A stretch of 64,000 bases of DNA, taken from the NCBI GenBank assembly GCA_004557385.1, contig SFEA01000005.1, positions 31,239 to 95,238 on the forward strand, in the 5' to 3' direction. The notes beneath the pieces were generated by a model. The model was not told where the DNA came from, searched no databases, and worked only from the letters and a program-made list of their open reading frames with translations. Every line of letters starts with the position of its first letter. The stretch's first letter is position 1. Origin of the DNA: Bacteroidales bacterium (lineage in GTDB: Bacteria; Bacteroidota; Bacteroidia; Bacteroidales; Muribaculaceae). Both the position numbers and the translations under genes were made by a program. This document shows, in pieces, positions 36,101 through 44,755 of the stretch.

Positions 36101-36956
36101 AGCCGACGCTCACAAGAACGAACTCATCCACCAGTGTGTGATGAATTATCTGCGCAAGTCGAAGGAATACGAGGCTGAAAAGCGTCGTAAGAAGGACGAC
36201 TATCAGATTGGCGACGACCTTCCATCGGGCGTAATGCAAATGGGTAAGGTTTACATTGCCAAGAAGCGCAAGATTGGCGTGGGCGATAAGATGGCAGGTC
36301 GTCACGGTAACAAGGGTATCGTGTCGCGCGTGGTTCGTCAGGAAGATATGCCGTTCCTTGCCGATGGCACTCCGGTTGACATCGTGCTCAACCCTCTGGG
36401 TGTGCCTTCGCGTATGAACATCGGTCAGATTTTCGAAGCCGTTCTTGGCTGGGCAGGCCGCGAATGTGGCGTGAAGTTTGCAACGCCAATCTTCGACGGT
36501 GCAAGCCTCGAAGACTTGAACTATTGGACCGACAAGGCAGGACTCCCTCGCTATGGCAAGACCTATCTTTACGATGGTGGCACCGGCGAGCGTTTCGACC
36601 AGCCAGCCACAGTGGGTGTGACCTACATGCTTAAGCTGGGTCACATGGTAGAAGATAAGATGCACGCCCGCAGCATTGGCCCGTACTCGCTTATAACTCA
36701 GCAACCTCTTGGTGGTAAGGCTCAGTTTGGTGGTCAGCGCTTCGGTGAAATGGAAGTTTGGGCAATCGAGGCATTCGGTGCTTCGCATGTGCTCCAGGAA
36801 ATTCTCACCGTCAAGAGTGACGACGTTGTTGGTCGCAGCAAGGCTTATGAAGCCATTGTCAAGGGCGACGCAATGCCAACTCCGGGCATCCCTGAATCGC
36901 TCAATGTATTGCTCCACGAACTTCGCGGTTTGGGCTTGAGCATCAACATGGAATAA
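33150..36956 (+). CDS. rpoB: DNA-directed RNA polymerase subunit beta
   Basis: 1268 residues, the usual size in Bacteroidota. The rifampicin-binding cluster is visible ([20 protein letters not shown], then [20 protein letters not shown]). Later come [31 protein letters not shown] and the C-terminal [18 protein letters not shown]. Serine, aspartate and histidine at the rifampicin-contact positions look wild type (FMDQ, [10 protein letters not shown]). Forms the catalytic core with rpoC. Confidence 0.98.
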   Translation: [1268 protein letters not shown]

Positions 36957-37057
36957 TACTTACAACGAGAGCTGCATGCTTGTGAGTGACACATCTCGCA
37001 GGCATGCAAACCCCGTGAAAAAGATAAAATTAACTCTTTTAAGAAAGAATTAAACAA

Positions 37058-40000
37058 ATGGCTTTTAGAAAAGATAATAAGATTAAGAACACTTTTTCAA
37101 AGATTTCAATTAGTTTGGCTTCGCCCGATTCTATTCTTGAAAATTCTTATGGAGAAGTACTCAAGCCAGAAACTATCAACTACCGTACCTATAAGCCTGA
37201 GCGCGACGGTTTGTTCTGCGAACGCATTTTCGGTCCTGTAAAGGACTACGAATGCCATTGCGGAAAGTATAAGAGAATCCGTTACAAGGGCATCGTGTGC
37301 GACCGTTGCGGTGTGGAAGTTACCGAAAAGAAGGTTCGCCGCGAACGTTCGGGCCACATCCAGCTTGTTGTGCCTGTTGCTCACATCTGGTATTTCCGTT
37401 CGCTGCCTAACAAAATCGGGTATCTGCTTGGCTTACCTTCGAAGAAGCTCGATTCGGTTATCTACTACGAACGCTATATCATTCTCAACCCGGGTCCAAC
37501 AGCCACCGAAGGCTTCTTTGCCAACGACGAATCGAAAGTGTATGAGAAACTCGACCTCTTGAGCGAGGACGAATATCTCGACATCCTCGACCGTCTGCCA
37601 AAGGACAACCATCTGTTGCCCGACGACGACCCTAACAAGTTCGTTGCCAAGATGGGTGCCGAAGCCATCTACGATTTGCTTTGCGGTCTCGACCTTGACA
37701 AGTTGTCGTACGAATTGCGCGACACTGCCGGTAAGGAAGGTTCGCAACAACGCAAAACCGAGGCTTTGAAGCGTCTGCAAGTGGTGGAATCGTTCCGCGC
37801 TTCGCGCAAGATTAACCGCCCAGAATGGATGATTCTGCAGGTTATTCCTGTAATTCCGCCCGAATTGCGTCCTTTGGTGCCACTCGATGGCGGACGTTTT
37901 GCCACCAGCGACCTTAACGACCTCTATCGTCGTGTGATTATCCGCAACAACCGTCTGAAACGACTCATCGAAATCAAGGCTCCTGAAGTGATTTTGCGCA
38001 ACGAAAAGCGTATGCTTCAAGAAGCTGTCGACTCGCTGCTTGACAACTCACGCAAGAGCTCGGCAGTGAAGAGCGACGTTAACCGTCCGTTGAAGTCGCT
38101 TTCTGATAGCCTCAAGGGTAAGCAAGGTCGTTTCCGTCAGAACTTGCTCGGTAAGCGTGTTGACTACTCGGCTCGTTCGGTAATCGTTGTAGGTCCGGAA
38201 CTTAAGATGCACGAATGCGGTATCCCTAAACTGATGGCCGCTGAACTATACAAGCCATTCATCATTCGCAAGCTTATTGAACGCGGCATTGTGAAGACAG
38301 TGAAGAGCGCTAAGAAGATTGTCGACCGCAAGGAACCTGTGGTATGGGACATCCTTGAATATGTTATGAAAGGTCACCCAGTGCTGCTCAACCGTGCCCC
38401 GACACTTCACCGTCTGGGTATCCAGGCATTCCAACCTCGCATGATTGAAGGCAAGGCCATTCAGCTTCACCCGCTGGCATGTACGGCATTCAATGCCGAC
38501 TTCGACGGCGACCAGATGGCTGTTCACTTGCCTCTTGGCAACGAGGCTGTGCTCGAAGCTCAATTGCTCATGCTTGGCTCGCACAACATCCTCAACCCTG
38601 CCAACGGCGAACCTATCACTGTGCCTTCGCAGGACATGGTGCTCGGTCTTTACTACATCACCAAGCTCCGTCCGGGTCAAAAGGGCGAAGGCTTGAAGTT
38701 CTACGGACCGGAAGAAGCCGAAATTGCTTACAACGAAGGCAAAGTGACTTTGCAGTCGATTGTGTCGGTTGTTGTTGATGACATCGACGAAAACGGCAGA
38801 CCGGTGAAGGTGCTCAAAGAAGACACCTCGGTGGGTCGTGTGCTCTTCAACAAGCTTGTGCCAAAGGAAATCGGTTATATCAACGAAATCATATCAAAGA
38901 AATCGTTGCGTGGCATCATCAGCCGCGTAATCAAGTCGTGCGGTGTGCCTCGCAGTGCCAAGTTCCTCGACGACATAAAGAACATGGGTTACTATATGGC
39001 ATTCAAGGGCGGTTTGTCGTTCAACCTCGGCGACATCATCGTGCCTGAAGAAAAGGCTGCACTGGTGGCTGAAGGCGATGCTCAGGTTGAAGAAGTTACC
39101 AACAGCTTCAATATGGGTTTCATCACCAACAACGAACGTTACAATAGGGTTATCGACATCTGGACACACGTCAACAACGAGCTTACAAGCATCGTGATGA
39201 AGAAACTTTCGAGCGACCAACAGGGCTTCAACTCAGTGTATATGATGCTCGACTCGGGTGCTCGTGGTTCGAAGGACCAGATTCGTCAGCTCTCCGGTAT
39301 GCGTGGTCTTATGGCTAAGCCTCAAAAGAGTGGTTCGGAAGGTGGTCAAACCATTGAAAACCCAATTTTGGCTAACTTTAAGGAAGGTCTGAGCGTGCTC
39401 GAGTACTTCATCTCAACTCACGGTGCTCGTAAGGGTCTTGCCGACACCGCCTTGAAGACTGCCGATGCCGGTTATCTGACTCGTCGTCTGGTTGACGTGG
39501 CACACGACGTGATTATCACCGAAGAAGACTGTGGCACTCTGCGCGGACTTGTCTGCACCGAAATCAAGAAAGACGACGAAGTGGTGGCTTCGCTTGGCGA
39601 CCGCATCCTGGGCCGTGTTTCGGTTCACGACGTGGTAGACCCAATCACTGGCGAAGTGATTGTTGCCAGCGGTGAAGAAATCACCGACGCAATTGCCAAG
39701 CGCATCAACGAAAGCCCAATCGAATCGGTTGAAATCCGTTCGGTGCTCACTTGCGAAGCCAAGAAGGGTGTTTGTGCCAAGTGCTATGGCCGCAACCTTG
39801 CCACCAACCGCATGGTTCAACGCGGCGAGGCTGTGGGCGTGATTGCCGCACAGGCTATCGGCGAGCCGGGTACTCAGCTTACCCTCCGTACATTCCACGT
39901 CGGTGGTGTGGCTCACAACGTGGCAGCCGTATCAAATATGAAGTCGAACTACGACGGTATCATCGAAATCGATGAACTCCGCACAGTTAAAGATAAGGAG

Positions 40001-41368
40001 AACGAAGATGTAGTAATCGGCCGTATGGCAGAAATGCGCATCATCGAGCCTAACACTAAGATGGTGCTCACAAGTGGTAACATCGTTTACGGTTCGAAGT
40101 TGTTCGTAACTCCGGGTTCGGCAGTGAAGAAGGGCGACCTGATTTGCGAATGGGACCCATTCAACGCCGTAATCGTTTCGGAATACACCGGTAAGATTAA
40201 CTATGTGAACTTCGTGGAAGGCGTAACATTCCAGGAAGATTACGAAGAAGCAACAGGTAACAGCGAACAGATTATTATCGAATCGAAGGACCGCACAATG
40301 GTTCCGGAAGTTCAAATCATCGACGAAAACGGCGAAGTAATCAAGTCGTACACCTTGCCAGTGGGTGCACACCTGCTGTTCAAGCAAGGCGACGAAATCT
40401 TTGCGGGCGATGTATTTGTTAAGATTCCGCGTTCGGCAAGCGGTGGCGCTGGTGACATCACCGGTGGTCTGCCTCGTGTTACCGAGTTGTTCGAAGCACG
40501 CAACCCGTCGAACCCAGCCGTTGTCAGCGAAATCGATGGCGAGGTTACTTACGGACGCCTCAAGCGTGGTAATCGCGAAATCATCGTCACATCAAAGTTG
40601 GGCGAAGTTCGCAAATACCTCGTTCCACTGTCGAAGCAGATTCTTGTTCAGGAAAACGACTACGTTCGTGCCGGTACAGCACTGTCGGATGGCGCAATCA
40701 CACCAAACGACATCCTCAACATCATGGGTCCGACAGCCGTTCAAGATTACATCGTGAACGAAGTGCAAGGCGTTTACCGTATGCAAGGTGTTAAGATTAA
40801 CGATAAGCACTTCGAGGTGATTGTTCGCCAGATGATGCGTAAGGTTAACATCATCGATCCGGGCGACACTCGCTTCCTTGAGCAACAGGTGGTTGACAAG
40901 CGCGAGTTTATGGACGAAAACGATCGCATCTGGGGCCGCAAGGTGGTTGTCGACAAGGGCGATTCTACCGAGCTCGAAAACGGTCAGATTGTAACCGCTC
41001 GCAAGCTGCGCGACGAAAACTCGGCACTCAAGCGCCGCGACCTTCGTTTGGTTGTTGTCCGCGATGCTGTTCCTGCCACATCTGAGCAGATTCTTCAAGG
41101 TATCACTCGCGCTGCATTGCAGACTTCAAGCTTCATGTCGGCTGCATCGTTCCAGGAAACCACCAAGGTGCTCAACGAAGCTGCTATCAATGGCAAGGTT
41201 GACTATCTGGAGGGCATGAAGGAGAACGTGATTTGCGGTCACTTGATTCCTGCCGGTACCGGTTTGCGCGACTACGACCGCCTGGTGGTTGGCAGCAAAG
41301 AAGATTTCGACCGCTTGGACGCTGAAGAAAACGAAGTTGCTGAAGCTGTCGAAGCAGAACAAGTGTAA
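37058..41368 (+). CDS. rpoC: DNA-directed RNA polymerase subunit beta'
   Basis: 1436 residues. The N-terminal zinc site (CHCGKYKRIRYKGIVCDRCG), the catalytic Mg loop NADFDGDQMAVH, the second Cys cluster (CGTLRGLVC ... CEAKKGVCAKCYG) and the C-terminal GVYRMQGVKINDKHFEVIVR are all present, so the subunit is complete. It starts 101 bp after rpoB in the same transcript and is followed by a strong terminator. Confidence 0.98.
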   Translation: MAFRKDNKIKNTFSKISISLASPDSILENSYGEVLKPETINYRTYKPERDGLFCERIFGPVKDYECHCGKYKRIRYKGIVCDRCGVEVTEKKVRRERSGHIQLVVPVAHIWYFRSLPNKIGYLLGLPSKKLDSVIYYERYIILNPGPTATEGFFANDESKVYEKLDLLSEDEYLDILDRLPKDNHLLPDDDPNKFVAKMGAEAIYDLLCGLDLDKLSYELRDTAGKEGSQQRKTEALKRLQVVESFRASRKINRPEWMILQVIPVIPPELRPLVPLDGGRFATSDLNDLYRRVIIRNNRLKRLIEIKAPEVILRNEKRMLQEAVDSLLDNSRKSSAVKSDVNRPLKSLSDSLKGKQGRFRQNLLGKRVDYSARSVIVVGPELKMHECGIPKLMAAELYKPFIIRKLIERGIVKTVKSAKKIVDRKEPVVWDILEYVMKGHPVLLNRAPTLHRLGIQAFQPRMIEGKAIQLHPLACTAFNADFDGDQMAVHLPLGNEAVLEAQLLMLGSHNILNPANGEPITVPSQDMVLGLYYITKLRPGQKGEGLKFYGPEEAEIAYNEGKVTLQSIVSVVVDDIDENGRPVKVLKEDTSVGRVLFNKLVPKEIGYINEIISKKSLRGIISRVIKSCGVPRSAKFLDDIKNMGYYMAFKGGLSFNLGDIIVPEEKAALVAEGDAQVEEVTNSFNMGFITNNERYNRVIDIWTHVNNELTSIVMKKLSSDQQGFNSVYMMLDSGARGSKDQIRQLSGMRGLMAKPQKSGSEGGQTIENPILANFKEGLSVLEYFISTHGARKGLADTALKTADAGYLTRRLVDVAHDVIITEEDCGTLRGLVCTEIKKDDEVVASLGDRILGRVSVHDVVDPITGEVIVASGEEITDAIAKRINESPIESVEIRSVLTCEAKKGVCAKCYGRNLATNRMVQRGEAVGVIAAQAIGEPGTQLTLRTFHVGGVAHNVAAVSNMKSNYDGIIEIDELRTVKDKENEDVVIGRMAEMRIIEPNTKMVLTSGNIVYGSKLFVTPGSAVKKGDLICEWDPFNAVIVSEYTGKINYVNFVEGVTFQEDYEEATGNSEQIIIESKDRTMVPEVQIIDENGEVIKSYTLPVGAHLLFKQGDEIFAGDVFVKIPRSASGGAGDITGGLPRVTELFEARNPSNPAVVSEIDGEVTYGRLKRGNREIIVTSKLGEVRKYLVPLSKQILVQENDYVRAGTALSDGAITPNDILNIMGPTAVQDYIVNEVQGVYRMQGVKINDKHFEVIVRQMMRKVNIIDPGDTRFLEQQVVDKREFMDENDRIWGRKVVVDKGDSTELENGQIVTARKLRDENSALKRRDLRLVVVRDAVPATSEQILQGITRAALQTSSFMSAASFQETTKVLNEAAINGKVDYLEGMKENVICGHLIPAGTGLRDYDRLVVGSKEDFDRLDAEENEVAEAVEAEQV

Positions 41369-41408
41369 GCGCTACATCGAGCCTTCGGGCTTGAATGAAT
41401 AAATAGAA

Positions 41409-41446
41409 AAATGGCATTGCAATCGAGCAGTGCCATTTCTTTTTTT
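41409..41446 (+). terminator. Terminator of the rpo operon
   Basis: A 12-bp stem (AAATGGCATTGC with GCAGTGCCATTT, one G:T pair) with loop AATCGA, followed by CTTTTTTT. Strong intrinsic terminator. Confidence 0.88.
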
Positions 41447-41616
41447 CACTTTATTGGTGATGCGTTGTACTTTTCTACTATCCGTTTATATTTTTTTGAC
41501 ACACTGCTGTGAGCCAATTATCTATGATGCCTATAGCTGTGATAGGAAAATCCCTTAATCATTGTTTGAGCTTTTGGAGGATAAGCCCGACTTTTGCACA
41601 GAATTTTTAATAGTAA

Positions 41617-41856
41617 ATGATTATGAACTATCCAATGATTACGTGGTGCATTGTAGCGGCATTGCTATTGAGTGCATTTATCTTCCGAGCTGTTAAATAC
41701 TATTGTAGCAAACGCAGTGGGCGTGGTTGTAACCACAAGGCAACACCATTATTTGAATTTGGCAGAGAATCTGATATGTTCTTCATACCCGGGGACGATA
41801 AAATACCCGGAATTGCCGACAACGACGATGACAGTGATGACCAATATTATGAATAA
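41617..41856 (+). CDS. Small single-span membrane protein, unknown
   Basis: 79 residues; ATG 41617 or 41623. One N-terminal membrane helix (ITWCIVAALLLSAFIFRAVK), a short Cys/basic patch (CSKRSGRGC) and an acidic tail (DNDDDSDDQYYE). Its stop overlaps the start of the exporter gene (ATGAATAA, 8 bp), which suggests translational coupling and a functional link. No homologue recognised. Confidence 0.55.
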   Translation: MIMNYPMITWCIVAALLLSAFIFRAVKYYCSKRSGRGCNHKATPLFEFGRESDMFFIPGDDKIPGIADNDDDSDDQYYE

Positions 41857-42631
41857 GTTGAGTGATAGCACCGTTTTGCAAGGGATAGCTGCATTCCTTG
41901 CCGAATATGCCGCTTTGCTGTTGGGATGCGGTTCAACATGCATCCGTATAGAAAAAAACACCAAGCGCATGGCGCAGGCCTTTGGGGTAAACCTCGACAT
42001 ATTCATAATGCCGGCTAACGTATCGGTATCTGTGTGGAATACTGATAGAGGGAGTGCGGTGATGGCACAACGCAAGACTGCAAATTGTGGCATAAGTTTC
42101 AATCTTAACACCCGATTGAGCCAGCTAAGCTGGGAAGTGGCAGACAATAATCTGGATTTGCCGACTGCTGTTGCGCACTTTGAACGCATAAAGGCGACAA
42201 AGCCGACGGGGAAATGGGAGGTGCTGATTCTAACGAGTCTTGCCAACTCTGCTTTTTGCAGGCTTTTCGGTGGTGACTGGTTTGCCATGCTGATAGTGCT
42301 GGTGTCGACAATGGCAGGGTATAGGCTCAAGCAAATAATGCTCGAAGATGGGTGCGACATACGCCTTACGTTTCTTTGTGCCTCATTCTTTTCGGCGTCG
42401 ATTAGTGCCGGAGGGCATATTTTCAATATTGGCTCAACTCCGGAATTGGCAATTGGCACAAGTGTTTTGTACTTGATTCCCGGAGTGCCATATATAAATT
42501 CTGTCAGTGATATGATATATCGACATTACTTATGCGCGTTCAGCCGTTTTTTAGATGCTGCCGTGCTTACCGCCTGTCTGTCAGCCGGGCTATGTGTTGG
42601 AATGCTAATATTTGGATTAAGATGGTTTTAA
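41849..42631 (+). CDS. YjjP/ThrE-type exporter subunit (threonine/serine or dicarboxylate exporter)
   Basis: 260 residues. The soluble N-terminal part has the conserved FLAEYAALLLGCGSTCIRIE, IMPANVSVSVWN and the THPLEEALQRL-like helix region; C-terminal helices include SLANSAFCRLFGGDWFAMLI and SVLYLIPGVPYINSVSDMIY with the Pro-Gly-x-Pro motif of the family. In E. coli YjjP works with YjjB to export succinate; ThrE proteins export threonine and serine. Substrate here unknown. The start at 41849 is chosen because homology begins about there and it overlaps the preceding gene. Confidence 0.8.
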   Translation: MNKLSDSTVLQGIAAFLAEYAALLLGCGSTCIRIEKNTKRMAQAFGVNLDIFIMPANVSVSVWNTDRGSAVMAQRKTANCGISFNLNTRLSQLSWEVADNNLDLPTAVAHFERIKATKPTGKWEVLILTSLANSAFCRLFGGDWFAMLIVLVSTMAGYRLKQIMLEDGCDIRLTFLCASFFSASISAGGHIFNIGSTPELAIGTSVLYLIPGVPYINSVSDMIYRHYLCAFSRFLDAAVLTACLSAGLCVGMLIFGLRWF

Positions 42632-42638
42632 AGGTATT

Positions 42639-43133
42639 ATGTGGAATGATATTTTTGTGAATATTTTTGAGGATGGTTTCTTTGCTGCGATAGCTGCAAT
42701 TGGTTTTTCCAGTATAAGTAACACTCCCAGGCGAGCATATTTAACGTGCGCTTTAATTGCAGCTGTCGGACATGCCATACGTTATGTGTTGACTCTGCCG
42801 GAATTGGGTGGCGCTCACATCATCGTTGCCGGCACGGTGGCTTCATTTGCCATCGGAATGTTAGCGGTGCTGTTTACATCAAGCATAAAATGTCCGGCAG
42901 AGGTTTGTTTTTTTCCGGCGTTGTTGCCTATGATACCCGGGATGTATGCCTACCGTACTATCGAGGCGTTGTTATCATGTCTGTATTATACCCGAGAAGA
43001 AGTATTCGGTCATTATTTTTATTTGTTTGCATACAATGGCCTTACCTGTATGTTCATTATCTTGGGTATGGTAGTTGGGGCTACGATTCCGGTTTTTCTT
43101 TTAAAAAAGCTGTCATTTACAGCAACGAGATAG
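42639..43133 (+). CDS. YjjB/ThrE-type exporter subunit (DUF3815)
   Basis: 164 residues with five membrane helices. AIAAIGFSSISNTPRRAYLT, LTCALIAAVGHAIRYVL and the FFPALLPMIPGMYAYRTIEA motif mirror the helices of YjjB. It begins 7 bp after the first subunit; two-gene exporters of this kind need both proteins. Confidence 0.82.
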   Translation: MWNDIFVNIFEDGFFAAIAAIGFSSISNTPRRAYLTCALIAAVGHAIRYVLTLPELGGAHIIVAGTVASFAIGMLAVLFTSSIKCPAEVCFFPALLPMIPGMYAYRTIEALLSCLYYTREEVFGHYFYLFAYNGLTCMFIILGMVVGATIPVFLLKKLSFTATR

Positions 43134-43252
43134 CCTAACTCAGGCCATTAGCGCATTATTGCATTTATATTATAGTTTTCAATAACTATATTTCTTTGAT
43201 TTTCTACTAAAAAGGTGTACATTTATATACTAAATTTATAAGTTTCTGATTG

Positions 43253-43260
43253 TAATTTTG
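43253..43260 (+). promoter_or_regulatory. Possible -7 box of the LysR gene
   Basis: TAATTTTG ends 7 nt before the ATG, implying an mRNA with almost no leader. No -33 TTG was found at the usual distance. Confidence 0.4.
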
Positions 43261-43267
43261 TAATCCT

Positions 43268-44167
43268 ATGGAATTAAGACAGTTAAGATATTTTGCAAAG
43301 GCTGCAGAGACTCGTAATTTTTCTCATGCTGCCTCTTGCCTAAACATCGCACAAAGCTCGCTTTCTCAGCAGATTAAGCATTTGGAAGATGAACTTGGGA
43401 CACAGCTTTTCATTCGCGATAGCCATTCGTTACAGTTGACAGAGGCGGGAGAAGTGATTCTTCCGTATGCTCTGCGCACTATACAAGATGCTGAAGCATG
43501 TGTGGATAGGATTACTGATTTACGGAAATTGCTCACGGGCACGCTAAATATAGGGGTGACACATTCTTTTAGCCCCATTCTCACAGAATCGGTGATATCG
43601 TTTATAAAAATGTATCCGAAGATAAAGGTGAATATCGTATACAAGCAAATGAATGAGTTGATGGAGTTGCTTTCCAATCACGAACTTGATTTTGTTCTTG
43701 CGTTCAAGCCTATTCAGACCTTTCCTAATGTAGAGTCGCATATCTTGTTTCAGAACAAGCTGTCGGCTATAGTAGGGAAGAACCATCCCCTTGCTTCGAA
43801 AGAAAAAGTTTCAATATCCGAGCTTGAAAAATACGATTTGGTTCTTCCTTCAAAAGGTATGCAGGCCCGTAATGCTTTTAACAATATAGTGTCAGATTGC
43901 GATGTGTTCAAGATTCGTATTGAACTGAATGATGTAAACACTTTGTTGAAACTTGTGCGTCAAACAAACCTCGTTACCGTGTTGGCTGAAGATTCAATAT
44001 ACGATTTCAGTGATGTGAAGGCTGTTCCTATTGCGGTTCACGACAACCAAATGTCGGGTTGCGTTCATATACTGAAAGAAACATATCGCAAGCAATCGAT
44101 GCAAGAATTTATACGTATTCTTTCTGAATCAATCGCCGTAAAGCGCTTGCAAAATAATTGGATATAG
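43268..44167 (+). CDS. LysR-family transcriptional regulator
   Basis: 299 residues. N-terminal winged HTH (LRYFAKAAETRNFSHAASCL, IAQSSLSQQIKHLEDELGTQ) and a C-terminal effector domain split by LNIGVTHSFSPILTESVISF and DVNTLLKLVRQTNLVTVLAE. The class is nearest to CynR/OxyR-like members; no redox Cys pair is evident. Regulators of this family usually control a neighbour, so the exporter pair upstream is the first candidate target, although it lies on the same strand. Confidence 0.85.
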   Translation: MELRQLRYFAKAAETRNFSHAASCLNIAQSSLSQQIKHLEDELGTQLFIRDSHSLQLTEAGEVILPYALRTIQDAEACVDRITDLRKLLTGTLNIGVTHSFSPILTESVISFIKMYPKIKVNIVYKQMNELMELLSNHELDFVLAFKPIQTFPNVESHILFQNKLSAIVGKNHPLASKEKVSISELEKYDLVLPSKGMQARNAFNNIVSDCDVFKIRIELNDVNTLLKLVRQTNLVTVLAEDSIYDFSDVKAVPIAVHDNQMSGCVHILKETYRKQSMQEFIRILSESIAVKRLQNNWI

Positions 44168-44319
44168 ATAAGGGTATTTATTGTTTCTCGTTGTTTTAAT
44201 GATTCTGGTTATCTCATAACGGTTTTCTTATTTAACCTTTTTGTTGGGTGACGATGCTTTTAGTAAGAGATTCATCAATTGCTTGACGTTGCGGACGCAG
44301 GATGGTGGGGTGACGGATA

Positions 44320-44347
44320 CCCGGGGTTGCGCTTCGCTTACCCCGGG
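44320..44347. repeat. 28-nt palindromic hairpin
   Basis: CCCGGGGT pairs with ACCCCGGG around TGCGCTTCGCTT. Same stem and loop size as the element at 5041-5068. Confidence 0.65.
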
Positions 44348-44375
44348 CTATAAGCCTCGCCTGCGTCTCGGCCTC

Positions 44376-44424
44376 ACATGCTTCGCATGTCATCGCAGCC
44401 ACATTGGGCGTATTCGATACGCCC
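44376..44424. repeat. Two adjacent short palindromes
   Basis: ACATGCTTCGCATGT (44376-44390) and GGGCGTATTCGATACGCCC (44406-44424). Together with 44320-44347 they fill most of the 588-bp gap 44168-44755; the remainder is AT-rich with nothing recognised. Confidence 0.65.
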
Positions 44425-44755
44425 CTACACCACGACACCCTTACGCCCCTGTAGGAGTTTTAGACCATCACATATCGGAATATCAAAGTTTGCTTACCCA
44501 AAAGCCGGATTATTTTAGATGCTTATGGGATAGGGGTGGTATATAAACAAAAATACGGCCGATTCACATCGCCCGTATCCTTGCATTACTAAAAAATAAT
44601 GTTACTTTACTAATACTTTATATCAATCATTGTTAGATATTGCAAAGATACAATATTTATATTAAAGTTTATGCTAATTTTTATTGAAAAGTGCGATTTA
44701 ATCGGCATTTTCAATATTTTTGTATGAAGGTCGTAACATTTAAATGTTATTTTTA

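Noticed and set aside
33813..36917. 1034-codon open frame antisense to rpoB
   Set aside because: It is the mirror of a strongly codon-biased gene whose third positions avoid stops on the other strand; rpoB is certain and the antisense product has no domain.
43253..43267. Full consensus promoter for the LysR gene
   Set aside because: Only the -7 box fits; the -33 TTG is missing at 19-21 nt, so only a low-confidence box is reported.
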